From assembly GCA_016124585.1 (NCBI GenBank), contig WGNL01000021.1, forward strand, positions 62,001-126,000: a stretch of DNA of 64,000 nucleotides, read 5' to 3'. Made by a program: the position numbers and the translations under genes. Source of the stretch: Bacteroidota bacterium (GTDB lineage Bacteria > Bacteroidota > Bacteroidia > Chitinophagales > Saprospiraceae). The notes beneath the pieces were generated by a model. It had not been told where the DNA came from, made no database searches, and saw only the letters and a program-made list of their open reading frames with translations. Shown in pieces: positions 1-8,425 of this stretch (positions are counted from its first letter, which is position 1; each line of letters begins with the position of its first letter).

Positions 1-101
1 ACATCCTCTGCCTCTGCTGCCTGCCCGACAATGCCAAGAGCAAAGCGGTAAAGCCGGTTTTTTATCGGCAGAATTTTCGTTTTAAATTCGAGTTGGTTCA
101 T
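1..101 (-). CDS. ECF-type RNA polymerase sigma factor, N-terminal fragment
   Basis: The gene runs off the left edge, so only the first 33 codons are present. The start is the ATG complementary to 99-101. The visible peptide begins MNQLEFKTKILPIKNRLYRF and continues ALGIVGQAAEAEDV. This fits region 2.1/2.2 of Bacteroidota extracytoplasmic-function sigma-70 factors, where a helix ending in hLYRFA is followed by a short loop and an xxAEDVhQE helix. It would direct RNA polymerase to an alternative promoter set. Regions 2.3 to 4 lie outside the window, so the ECF subgroup and any anti-sigma partner cannot be judged. It is transcribed divergently from the ClpB-like gene. Confidence 0.75.
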   Translation of the reverse strand, partial: MNQLEFKTKILPIKNRLYRFALGIVGQAAEAED

Positions 102-323
102 CAAAATTGCGATATGTAAATTGTTCCAAGCTGAGTACAAAAGCCAGACGACGGTATTTTTTAGTTTGTTACAGCTTTTGAATTTTTTTTGTAAAAAAGC
201 CCTTTCTAGCAGCAAATCAAATTTACGCCTAAATTAGCCGCTAATCGGAATTGGCTATTTTCACAGGCAAAATTGTTCAGATGCAAAATGCCCTCATGGG
301 CAAGTAAACCGTAAATCCACTTC

Positions 324-3300
324 GTGCCACAAAACATCACCCTACCATTTCATACCATCAAGCTTCGCCTCAACAATGGCGATGATTTGTCATTTCCCCT
401 ATCCGACCCCAACGCATTTCATCTTGGCATTGCAGAAACCGAACTTGCTGAAAAATTTGCGACACAATTCCAGAGGAAACAACTGGACAAAGGCCAAATC
501 TTGGGCCTGTTAGACCTACTTCGGGATGGCGAATTCCAGACAAAAAAAATCATCGTGCCCTTTGCCGAATCTCCAGATGGCATCAGTTTTCCTGAATTTG
601 AATTGGAATTTGACTACATCGTACAACCACAAAACGAAGCTTTTTGGGGCATGATTCCGGCACTTGGCCTTGAGACATTGTCAGGTTCTGAGGCTGAACT
701 TGAACATCACCTCATGGAGGTAGTCCGCATTGAGTTTTCCTCCAAAAAAAGGATGCAAAGTGTTTTCCAAATCATAGCGGCAAGTTGGTTTGACAATGCA
801 TCAGTGGTTCGCTCCGAAATCAAATTAAAGACTTGGTCACCCGCAGAACTCGTTGAAAACCAGCGGAATAAGCAGCTTGAATTATTGCCGAAGGTCGCCG
901 AAAAAATGGCAGAACCAAATCCACAAGCATTTGGTCGGGAAGAAGAACTTTCCCAGATGGAGCGCATTTTGAAAGGACGTTTTAGCCGAAACCTATTACT
1001 GGTTGGAGCATCTGGCACTGGCAAAACTGCTTTGGTTCAGGAATTGGTACACAGAAAAAAGCGGCTTGGCATTGAGGCGGATATTTGGGAAACAACCGCC
1101 TCTGTGCTCATCAAAGAGCTTACAACAGAGACGGGCTGGCAGGATAATACTACCCTACTTGTAAAAGAACTGACACTTAAAGGCGACGTACTCTTTGTTC
1201 GAAACCTAGCCGAATTATTCGAAGTGGGACGATATGAAGGCAATTCCGTGAGTATGGCCGAATATCTTCGCAGTGCCATCGGGCGAGGTGAAATAACGTT
1301 GATTGGTGAGTGTACACCGGAAGAACGTGCCCGCATCGAACTGCGGAGCCCAGGTTATTTGGCCCATTTCCAAACTGTTCAAGTGACCGTTCCAAAGTCG
1401 GATGTTGAGGCCATCATTTTACAGAAAATTAAAAACCTGGCCGACCGGCGAAATGTATCCGTTGAACCAGAAGCTGTTCATGAAATAGTTCGATTGCACC
1501 GCCGTTTCTCACCCTACAGCGGCATGCTAGGCAAGCCTATTCGCTTTCTTGAAAGCATTTTACTAGGTCTTTCTGATAAACCTTTTTTGCCCAAAAAGAA
1601 AAAAAATAAGGCCACTGAAATTGCCTTGGGGCAAGTTGCAGGGGGTGAATTCACCGAAGCAATCACCCGCAGTTTAGTATTGAAAAACTATTGCGAAGAG
1701 TCAGGTTTGCCCAACTTCATGGTTGACCCAGCGGTGCCAATGGATGTTTCAGCCATTCGCAAATCGTTCAACGCTAATGTATTTGGCCAGGAGAGAGCCG
1801 TGGAAGCCGTTGTTGACATGCTTGCCACGGTGAAAACGGCCTTAAGCCGAACGGGTAAACCAATTGCCTCTTTCCTATTTGCCGGCCCAACTGGAGTTGG
1901 TAAAACAGAATTGGCAAAGGTGCTGGCCACCACCATGTTTGGCAGCCGAGAACGCTTGCTTCGGTTCGATATGAGCGAGTATAGTAGCCCTTGGTCTGTG
2001 ATGCGCCTGACCGGGGAAGGGTATTATTCCGATGGCTTGCTTACTTCGGCAGTGCGGCGTGACCCTTTTTGTGTTTTGCTTTTTGATGAAATCGAAAAAG
2101 CCGATTCAAAATTTTATGAATTGTTGTTGCAAATATTGAGCGAGGGGCGACTTTCGGACAGCCGAGGCCGCACAGTCAATTTTTGCAGTGCAATCATCAT
2201 CATGACTACCAATATTGGCGCAGCCAATCTTCAGCGCAACCGGATTTCATGGAAAAAAGAACTCGGAGAGAAAGATGTAACTGAACATTTTTCGACTGCC
2301 ATCGAGCAGCATTTCCGTCCCGAACTTTACAACCGGATGGACGCCATTGTAGCATTTGCGCCACTCGATCCAACTACAGTGCGTTTCGTGGTAGAGCGGG
2401 AAATTGATTTGCTACGCAAACGGGAAGGAATCCGATTCCGGCACTTGGATTTGAATATTGACGATGCGGTACTTGAATACCTTGCCAATGTTGGGTATGA
2501 GGCAAGATTCGGTGCCCGCTACCTCCAGCGGGCGATACGCGAGCAACTCACTGTGCCATTGGCCGAAGAACTTAACCAATTCGCTTTCGATGAGCGATTG
2601 AGCGTGCAAGTGGGAATGCAAGCAGGTAAAATAAATGTGGAAGTGGATGCTGACCCGCTCGGCTTTGATTTGCTGATGGAGCAATGGGACAAATTGACAC
2701 TGGCTGAAAAGACATCGCACCAGCGGCGCAGGATTGCCCTGCTGATGGAAAGCCCTCTGTTCCTGCGTTTTGAAAGTGAAATAGACATGCTAGAAAGCGA
2801 AAAAAATCGCACCGGAGCTGAGTTCTGGAAAAATACCGCACAAGCAAAACGTCACTTTCGCCTCCTAGAAACCCAAGATCGGGCACAAAGCATTTTTGAA
2901 AAAATACAGGCGCTTGAAGTAGAAATTTCGCTGGCCTGCATGGAGCAAGGCCCATTTTTGACTGATTATGAGTCTCGTTTTGAAGCTTGGGAAGCCTCTT
3001 TTTTTGAACTACAAGTGGAACTTCACAGCCTTATTTTCCCTAAGCGTGACAACTGCCGAATTGCCATCTACGGCATCCAATTAACAGCGGCGCTTCCCTT
3101 TTATTTGTCAATATTCAAAGCTAAAAATTTTCTAGTCAAAGAAATACAGGCAGTTTGGTTTCGGGAAGGGTACAGAGGTGAAGCCAACATTGGCAGCTCC
3201 GCAAGCCCAAAAAGCAAGGAAAAAGCATTCTCCTATTTTTACCAACCAATGCAAAATCTAGATGCCCAACATCCAAAATTCAATTCTGAGAAACCAGGCG

Positions 3301-3653
3301 ACTTGCTCTGCGGCGTAGAATTGTTGGTTAATGGGCCATCGGTCTTTCTGTACTTAGGGGATGAGAAAGGGTTTCAAACTTGGATGACAAGGGAACATCA
3401 GGAACCATTTCAAATTTATGTGCAAACATCAATGGCTGAAATCAAGACACCGGATGATATTCATCGGCAAGGGTTTTATTTGAGCGGCAAACCAAGGCGA
3501 CAGGTTTACCCGTTCAATTTTTCGGACACAAAACTTGGCTTGGCTACGCAATTGCCTCCGTTAGAAAATGTGGCTCCATTGATTCAGAAACTCGATGAAA
3601 TTTATGAAATCGAATTGACAAGGGCATTTTTAAATAATGAAACAGAAGATTAG
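324..3653 (+). CDS. ClpA/ClpB-like double AAA+ ATPase with degenerate first ATPase domain
   Basis: A 1109-residue cytoplasmic Hsp100-like ATPase. The start is a GTG, because an in-frame TAA lies at 312-314 and no earlier start exists. Residues 1-195 are a non-canonical N-terminal domain. The first AAA+ domain has a good Walker A (GASGTGKT, 228-235). Its Walker B position reads VLFVRN (289-294) rather than hhhhDE, and the usual ALERRF arginine-finger segment reads PGYLAHF. The second AAA+ domain is intact: GPTGVGKT at 521-528, LLFDEIEKAD at 585-594, a TTNIGA sensor and FRPELYNR. A roughly 300-residue charged, partly helical C-terminal extension after the D2 small domain is unlike standard ClpB. 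It probably remodels proteins using D2 only. No ClpP is nearby and the substrate is unknown. Confidence 0.8.
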   Translation: MPQNITLPFHTIKLRLNNGDDLSFPLSDPNAFHLGIAETELAEKFATQFQRKQLDKGQILGLLDLLRDGEFQTKKIIVPFAESPDGISFPEFELEFDYIVQPQNEAFWGMIPALGLETLSGSEAELEHHLMEVVRIEFSSKKRMQSVFQIIAASWFDNASVVRSEIKLKTWSPAELVENQRNKQLELLPKVAEKMAEPNPQAFGREEELSQMERILKGRFSRNLLLVGASGTGKTALVQELVHRKKRLGIEADIWETTASVLIKELTTETGWQDNTTLLVKELTLKGDVLFVRNLAELFEVGRYEGNSVSMAEYLRSAIGRGEITLIGECTPEERARIELRSPGYLAHFQTVQVTVPKSDVEAIILQKIKNLADRRNVSVEPEAVHEIVRLHRRFSPYSGMLGKPIRFLESILLGLSDKPFLPKKKKNKATEIALGQVAGGEFTEAITRSLVLKNYCEESGLPNFMVDPAVPMDVSAIRKSFNANVFGQERAVEAVVDMLATVKTALSRTGKPIASFLFAGPTGVGKTELAKVLATTMFGSRERLLRFDMSEYSSPWSVMRLTGEGYYSDGLLTSAVRRDPFCVLLFDEIEKADSKFYELLLQILSEGRLSDSRGRTVNFCSAIIIMTTNIGAANLQRNRISWKKELGEKDVTEHFSTAIEQHFRPELYNRMDAIVAFAPLDPTTVRFVVEREIDLLRKREGIRFRHLDLNIDDAVLEYLANVGYEARFGARYLQRAIREQLTVPLAEELNQFAFDERLSVQVGMQAGKINVEVDADPLGFDLLMEQWDKLTLAEKTSHQRRRIALLMESPLFLRFESEIDMLESEKNRTGAEFWKNTAQAKRHFRLLETQDRAQSIFEKIQALEVEISLACMEQGPFLTDYESRFEAWEASFFELQVELHSLIFPKRDNCRIAIYGIQLTAALPFYLSIFKAKNFLVKEIQAVWFREGYRGEANIGSSASPKSKEKAFSYFYQPMQNLDAQHPKFNSEKPGDLLCGVELLVNGPSVFLYLGDEKGFQTWMTREHQEPFQIYVQTSMAEIKTPDDIHRQGFYLSGKPRRQVYPFNFSDTKLGLATQLPPLENVAPLIQKLDEIYEIELTRAFLNNETED

Positions 3654-3962
3654 TTGGTGCGGGTTTGTGTAAAAAAAATATTAAGTCAAAATGAAAAAAA
3701 CTCAATGGGATTGTTGGCCGTTTTTTCAAAAAAGACTACCTTTCCCGTATTAAAGCAGCCAAAAATGTAGTTGGGAATTTTTCAAATTATAGGCTGCAAA
3801 AAGTTCTTTACTTACTGATTTCCTTTCAACTAAACACGACCCGATTGGGTATCGATGCGGCAGATTGGTTGTTCAATGCAAATCCTCACACTTTGAATTA
3901 CCTGCTGTGAACGTCCAAAACCCAACGACAGTCAACCGGGCGTAATTAAAACCTTTTGATTT
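3654..3962. other. Intergenic region without a recognisable gene
   Basis: About 310 bases between the ClpB-like gene and the small DNA-binding protein gene. It is AT-rich with several A and T runs. I see no convincing reading frame, tRNA or strong hairpin. It probably contains the promoter of the 88-residue protein, but no clear TAnnTTTG element stands out. Confidence 0.5.
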
Positions 3963-4229
3963 ATGAACCTTACATTCAAAGAGTTGAGAGACTTAAAGCA
4001 TTCACTGCCAACGGGCAGCATTTCACGAATTGCTTCTGAGCTGAACGTTGACGAGCAAACTGTTCGCAATTATTTTGGGGCACAAAAATTCAGCGAAGGC
4101 CAGATTCCAGACCTGCAAGTTGAACCAGGCCCAGATGGCGGAATCGTTCATATTGAAGACACAAGAATTCTTGATTTGGCTAAACAAATTATCGAGGCTT
4201 CCAATCATCACCAACTTAGTCCAAACTAA
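3963..4229 (+). CDS. Small helix-turn-helix DNA-binding protein
   Basis: An 88-residue protein. Residues 4-40 read as a helix-turn-helix: FKELRDLKHSLP, then ISRIASELNVDEQTVRNYF, where the second helix is the likely recognition helix. An acidic, glycine-containing segment (EPGPDGGIVHIEDTRIL) and a short final helix follow. The arrangement resembles a family of about 90-residue Bacteroidota proteins usually annotated only as DNA-binding; its targets are not known to me. It is monocistronic, and a bidirectional hairpin separates it from the convergent methyltransferase gene. The role could be local or nucleoid-associated regulation, but this is inference. Confidence 0.65.
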   Translation: MNLTFKELRDLKHSLPTGSISRIASELNVDEQTVRNYFGAQKFSEGQIPDLQVEPGPDGGIVHIEDTRILDLAKQIIEASNHHQLSPN

Positions 4230-4257
4230 AAATAAGTCCTGTTAAATTAAACACCTG

Positions 4258-4290
4258 AAAAAGGGGCGGAATTGAATTCCGCCCCTTTTT
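4258..4290. terminator. Bidirectional rho-independent terminator
   Basis: An A run, the stem GGGGCGGA paired with TCCGCCCC around an AT-rich loop, then a T run. Because the stem is flanked by A on one side and T on the other, it can act on both strands. It lies between the convergent DNA-binding protein gene and the trmN6-like gene. Confidence 0.85.
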
Positions 4291-4331
4291 CTGTTTTGGC
4301 CATTTCCAGTTCATCCACCTCGCACACATCT

Positions 4332-5063
4332 TCACAGATTCTGATAATACTGGCCCGTAAAGTGGAGGTACTCCTCCGTATAATCATTGGCACCATCGCT
4401 TTCATTAATTACCAAACTTGATTGCACTAATGGTTTTTGCACCAGTTCAAACTGTAGCAAAAGCCGCTCAACCGGCTTGTCAACTTTGGGCATCACCTCC
4501 ACCATTTTCGAGCAATAAATGCCATAATTACTTGCCATTTCCCGAAAACGTAAACCTTCCATTTGTGGTAAAATCATACAAAACCTGCCATGATGCGCCA
4601 ACAAGGAACGAACAGCTTGCAAGAGATCGCCATGCGGCAATTTAACTGTGTGTCGCACTGAGTTCTTGTCTTGGCTACTCGAAAAAGTCCCTCCACTGAA
4701 AAAGGGCGGGTTGCTAACTATCAGATCGTAATGCTGTCGGGTTTGCTTTGCAAAATCTTGGATGGAGGTGTTGAAACAGGCAAGTTGACTGGCCCAGGGC
4801 GAGTTTTGCATGTTTTCGACCGCTTGAGCAGCGGCCTCATCATCAATTTCCACAGCATGGATAGTAGCGTCCTTTGCCCGTTGCGACAACATGATGGCAA
4901 TGAGGCCAGTACCCGTGCCAATATCCAAAATATTAGCGGCGCCCGTGGTGTCGGACCATGCGCCTAGCAGTACGCCGTCCGTTCCCACTTTCATGGTGCA
5001 ACGGTCCTGCGCTATGGCGAATTGTTTGAATTGAAAGGGTTTCACGTCTGAGGTCATCTGCAT
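4332..5063 (-). CDS. trmN6: tRNA1(Val) (adenine(37)-N6)-methyltransferase-like protein
   Basis: Class I SAM-dependent N6-adenine methyltransferase of the YfiC/TrmN6 type, about 243 residues. In Escherichia coli the family methylates A37 of tRNA-Val. Evidence includes the FQFKQF..AQD.C.MKVGTDGVLLGAW N-terminal signature, the SAM-binding DIGTGTG (residues 47-53), an acidic VEIDDEA strand end, and the catalytic NPPF motif (118-121). The start is the ATG at 5061-5063; the ATG at 5055-5057 (MTSDV) is equally possible. A longer in-frame TTG at 5084 is unlikely. The N-terminal part overlaps the tail of the VanZ-like frame by about 130 bases. Confidence 0.8.
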   Translation of the reverse strand: MQMTSDVKPFQFKQFAIAQDRCTMKVGTDGVLLGAWSDTTGAANILDIGTGTGLIAIMLSQRAKDATIHAVEIDDEAAAQAVENMQNSPWASQLACFNTSIQDFAKQTRQHYDLIVSNPPFFSGGTFSSSQDKNSVRHTVKLPHGDLLQAVRSLLAHHGRFCMILPQMEGLRFREMASNYGIYCSKMVEVMPKVDKPVERLLLQFELVQKPLVQSSLVINESDGANDYTEEYLHFTGQYYQNL

Positions 5064-5445
5064 CGGACAAGTGTTTCTGGTCAAGCAACTTAGCTAGATG
5101 GGTGCCAAGGTAAATTCCTGCATAATTACACACCATGTCCATTATTTCAAAATTTCTGGAAGGTATGAAAATCTGACTGAACTCTTCAAGTGTGATACCA
5201 ACAGCCAGCAACAAGCTGCTTATCAACAACCCATGTCCCAGGATGTTCAAGCGGCGGTGCGGCACTGCATGAAAAAGGAAAAAGGAAAGCATTACCATCA
5301 GGCAAAAGTGGATGGCCTTGTCGCCAAACGGCACTGAAGCTATCAGGTATTTGATTTCTAAGCCTAAATGAGTCTGCAGACCAACAATAGAAATCACGAA
5401 CAGAAAAATGGAAATGGCTGAGGCTGAGAGTATCTTGAATAACAT
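4933..5445 (-). CDS. VanZ-like small membrane protein, with read-through tail
   Basis: A 170-codon frame whose first ~120 residues have the VanZ pattern. It has an N-terminal hydrophobic segment, GDKAIHF after a loop, two more membrane segments, EEFSQIFIPSR, and a final helix (IMDMVCNYAGIYLGTHLA). VanZ-type proteins normally have four membrane helices and stop soon after this last helix. Here the frame continues about 45 basic, low-hydrophobicity residues that are simply the out-of-frame reading of the trmN6 5' end. Either the natural stop was lost, or a frameshift or sequencing error hides it near 5080. The function of chromosomal VanZ-like proteins is poorly known; in glycopeptide resistance clusters VanZ raises teicoplanin resistance. 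Confidence 0.65.
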   Translation of the reverse strand: MLFKILSASAISIFLFVISIVGLQTHLGLEIKYLIASVPFGDKAIHFCLMVMLSFFLFHAVPHRRLNILGHGLLISSLLLAVGITLEEFSQIFIPSRNFEIMDMVCNYAGIYLGTHLAKLLDQKHLSDADDLRRETLSIQTIRHSAGPLHHESGNGRRTARRMVRHHGRR

Positions 5446-5568
5446 GAACCAAAATTTTGTGGAGGCATGTATTCAGGTTCAAAAAATTGACCAAAATGGT
5501 TAAATGCATAAAATACAAGACAAATTCAACTATAAATTATTGACCATCAATCCATTAATATTTCAAAA

Positions 5569-7515
5569 TCATTTCTTCCTAATTTTCTCTTTAAATGATT
5601 TCACCATTGAATCTGCTGCAACATGGTTGAAATCAGGCGTTTTTATTACCTCTGTTTTTTCTCCAAATAGCAGCATATAGTTTTTGTCAGAATAGGATAA
5701 AATATGTTGTTTTGCTGGATTGCCTACGTTGAAGGCAAAGGAGGCAGGGAATAATTTTCGTTGATGCTGCTCATCATACACCACAATTTTTTCAAAAAAA
5801 ACACTGGTCTCATCTTGCACATCTTGGAGCGCATCGTGAACGGCTTGGTCTCCTGTACGGTAGGTAAAAAAACTGCGGGAAGGCAGATTTTTCCCAGCCA
5901 CAATTACTTGAAATGAAACAATGTTCAGCGTATCATCTCCCACCATAAGCTGGGGTTCATTTTTTATGGAAACCAAAAAACTGTCCAACGAATAGTTTAA
6001 ATTGGAAGGCGATGCAGACATATCACCCCATATCATGCGCACGTCTTTACCTTGATAGCTTTGATATTCAGGTAAATAGTAAGCATCCTCTTCCATATAG
6101 GTCAAGGTTGTATTTGCAGCGGCTACTTTCGATGCCAAGGACTCAGCTTCCGTCAGGTAATGGCGATTGGTACGAAAACCCGGAATCCGCACGATTTCGT
6201 ATTGCCTTGCATCACCATAAAGTTGCACAATCCGGTCAGTGTTCGGGTTGTCAGGGTCAATTTTCACCAAGGTTCGTTGCCCCTTTCGGACAACGATTTG
6301 ATAAGGCATCGTGGCTTCCAGTTGGTTGATTTGAGGCACAAAAAATGGCGGCTCATACCCTGCATTCGGGTCCTTGATTTTGATTTCTATCTTGGAAAGA
6401 TAAATATCTTCTGTGTCGCCGAAAAGCGTCAGTTCATCGCCGAGTCCAAGGCTGTCATTAAAAACCAAGCCTTTCTGACGGTCAAGCAACACTATTTTAT
6501 GGGGGTCAATGCCGTTGATGTAGGCCTGCGTGCCATGCTGTTTGTTTTTATACAAAATGCTTAATATACCCGGCTTCATGGGTTGCCCATCTTTGTAAAC
6601 AACAAAAGGCTTGTTAATAACATCCTGAAAATCAGCTAAATACAATTTCATACTAGCGCTGTACCCATTTGGATTGGCAAATTTGGAGAGTGGCATTTTC
6701 AACCCACCCCAATCCACATAGTAATCATGAGGCTTGTCTATCTTGTTTTCAAAAATTGTCGTTTTGACCAAGTCATCTGCCACCTCAAACAGCTTTTGAG
6801 TGGGTGAAAATGCAACTGGCACCCACATAAATATCAGACCGAGCGACACGGCCAAGCCCATGTAGCCAATTGAAGTGGGAACAAGGCCCGTTCGTTCTTG
6901 TGCCGAGTTCTGCCAATTATCGTAAAGTTCCGCCCAGTATCTACGGTAGCGGTACACCAAAGGGTTCCACCAATTCAGCACCACCAAAATTTCCATGAAT
7001 ACCGCTTCCCAAGCATAAATCGGATGGGTTGGCATCCATTTTTTTAGCCATTCCGCTTTTTTTTCCTCATCGAAATATTGCCAATTCAATATCAAGTTGC
7101 TCATAGCGGCAGTGGGCATAGTTTGCCATGCAACCAACCTTGCAGCATGATTTCCATTTTTTTCTAAAAACTGAAGAATAAGCCAAAGCCTGTCCATTAG
7201 GCGAAAGGAAGATACCAGAACACCTACAAAATAGAAAGCTAACATTAGTGAACCAATCGTAATAGTATATTCTGGCAGGCGATAATCCATCAACTGCGTG
7301 AAGGACATGGCCTGCTTTTCGAAAGGAACTGCCTTGGATACATTTAGAAAAGCAGCTTGCAAAAGCGGCAATAAACCAGCAAATACAGGCATTAATCGCA
7401 GCTGCCATCTTTTTGCCAAAAAGGAATTGACATGAAAATGCGTCAGGCGATAATACCCTAGCAAGAGCCAAAATGCGAGCAACGATTCGAGTGCATACTG
7501 CGGAAAGGATGGCAT
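5569..7515 (-). CDS. M56/BlaR1-like membrane protein without the zinc motif, with GldM-C-like C-terminus
   Basis: A 648-residue protein. Residues 1-250 carry about four membrane helices arranged as in M56/BlaR1 sensors, including the conserved end of the protease region (FMEILVVLNWWNPLVYRYRR, 173-192). The HExxH zinc motif expected about 15-20 residues earlier is absent; the stretch reads AEWLKKWMPTHPIYAWE. After a helix near 215-235 comes a long periplasmic region. Its C-terminus (VFFEKIVVYDEQHQRKLFP followed by a SFAFNVG strand) resembles the final domain of the gliding protein GldM. Bacteroidota M56 proteins with extracytoplasmic tails are common, but no BlaI-type repressor gene is adjacent here. 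A non-proteolytic envelope sensor or scaffold is inferred. Confidence 0.6.
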   Translation of the reverse strand: MPSFPQYALESLLAFWLLLGYYRLTHFHVNSFLAKRWQLRLMPVFAGLLPLLQAAFLNVSKAVPFEKQAMSFTQLMDYRLPEYTITIGSLMLAFYFVGVLVSSFRLMDRLWLILQFLEKNGNHAARLVAWQTMPTAAMSNLILNWQYFDEEKKAEWLKKWMPTHPIYAWEAVFMEILVVLNWWNPLVYRYRRYWAELYDNWQNSAQERTGLVPTSIGYMGLAVSLGLIFMWVPVAFSPTQKLFEVADDLVKTTIFENKIDKPHDYYVDWGGLKMPLSKFANPNGYSASMKLYLADFQDVINKPFVVYKDGQPMKPGILSILYKNKQHGTQAYINGIDPHKIVLLDRQKGLVFNDSLGLGDELTLFGDTEDIYLSKIEIKIKDPNAGYEPPFFVPQINQLEATMPYQIVVRKGQRTLVKIDPDNPNTDRIVQLYGDARQYEIVRIPGFRTNRHYLTEAESLASKVAAANTTLTYMEEDAYYLPEYQSYQGKDVRMIWGDMSASPSNLNYSLDSFLVSIKNEPQLMVGDDTLNIVSFQVIVAGKNLPSRSFFTYRTGDQAVHDALQDVQDETSVFFEKIVVYDEQHQRKLFPASFAFNVGNPAKQHILSYSDKNYMLLFGEKTEVIKTPDFNHVAADSMVKSFKEKIRKK

Positions 7516-7608
7516 AAAAGGCGATTTTCAGGCTGAAAAATAAATACTTAACGCCTGTTTTTCAACCTGATACACCGTTGTTAACATTTGGTTGAAATAA
7601 AATGCAGC

Positions 7609-8400
7609 CTACTTTTTGCCAACAGCTACCATTTTATCCTCAACCTCGTGTACTAATTCGATGAAATGTGGGTCTCGCTTAATTCCTCGCTCACGGTGGA
7701 AAGGTAGGTCAACTTGGATATGTTGGACAAAATTACCGGGATTGGAGCGCATGATGTAGATGTCGTCGCCGAGGTAAACGGCCTCAGAAATGTCGTGAGT
7801 AACGAAGATGACGGTGGGATGAAATTCCAGCCAAAGTTCACTCAACAGTTCTTGCATTTGCAGACGGGTGTTGATGTCAAGCGCACCAAAGGGTTCATCC
7901 ATCAACAAAATTTCAGGATTGGCGACCATGCTTCGGGCAATGGCTACCCGCTGCAATTGTCCGCCAGAGAGGGTTGGATATTGCGCAAACTTTTGTTCAT
8001 GGCCCTCCAACCCTACTTTCTTGATAATGTCCATGGCTCGGTCTTTCCGCTCCTTTTCAGCCACGCCTTTGTATTGAAGGGAAAGTGCCACATTGTCCAA
8101 AACAGAAAGCCAGGGCAGGCTAGAATATTGTTGAAAAACCATGCTCACCCTAGTTGCTTCATCAATGGGTTTGCCATGTATGAGCACCTGGCCTTCCGTA
8201 GGTTTTTGCAGACCAGCTACGTAACGCAAGATGGTGGATTTGCCACAGCCAGACATGCCAAGTAACACCACAAACTCACCTTGTGCTGGCTTGTCTAAGA
8301 TGTTTAGGCTAGCATTTTTGATAACCCAGTTCTGGCCCCCATCGTACGTCTGACCGACGTTGCGAAGCTCGATGATGGATGGAAGATTGGTCGCTGACAT
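7609..8400 (-). CDS. ABC transporter ATP-binding protein, NitT/TauT (SsuB/TauB/NrtD) type
   Basis: A 263-residue ATPase that energises the permease encoded immediately upstream; the genes are 25 bases apart and on the same strand. Visible motifs are Walker A GMSGCGKST, a Q-loop in VFQQYSSLPWLSVLDNV, signature LSGGQLQRVAIAR, Walker B ILLMDEPFGALD and the switch histidine in FVTHDISEAVYL. These are typical of nitrate/sulfonate/taurine-class importers. No periplasmic substrate-binding protein is encoded nearby, so the substrate cannot be assigned from context. Confidence 0.85.
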   Translation of the reverse strand: MSATNLPSIIELRNVGQTYDGGQNWVIKNASLNILDKPAQGEFVVLLGMSGCGKSTILRYVAGLQKPTEGQVLIHGKPIDEATRVSMVFQQYSSLPWLSVLDNVALSLQYKGVAEKERKDRAMDIIKKVGLEGHEQKFAQYPTLSGGQLQRVAIARSMVANPEILLMDEPFGALDINTRLQMQELLSELWLEFHPTVIFVTHDISEAVYLGDDIYIMRSNPGNFVQHIQVDLPFHRERGIKRDPHFIELVHEVEDKMVAVGKK

Positions 8401-8425
8401 AAAATTCCGGTTTAAATATTTGGGT

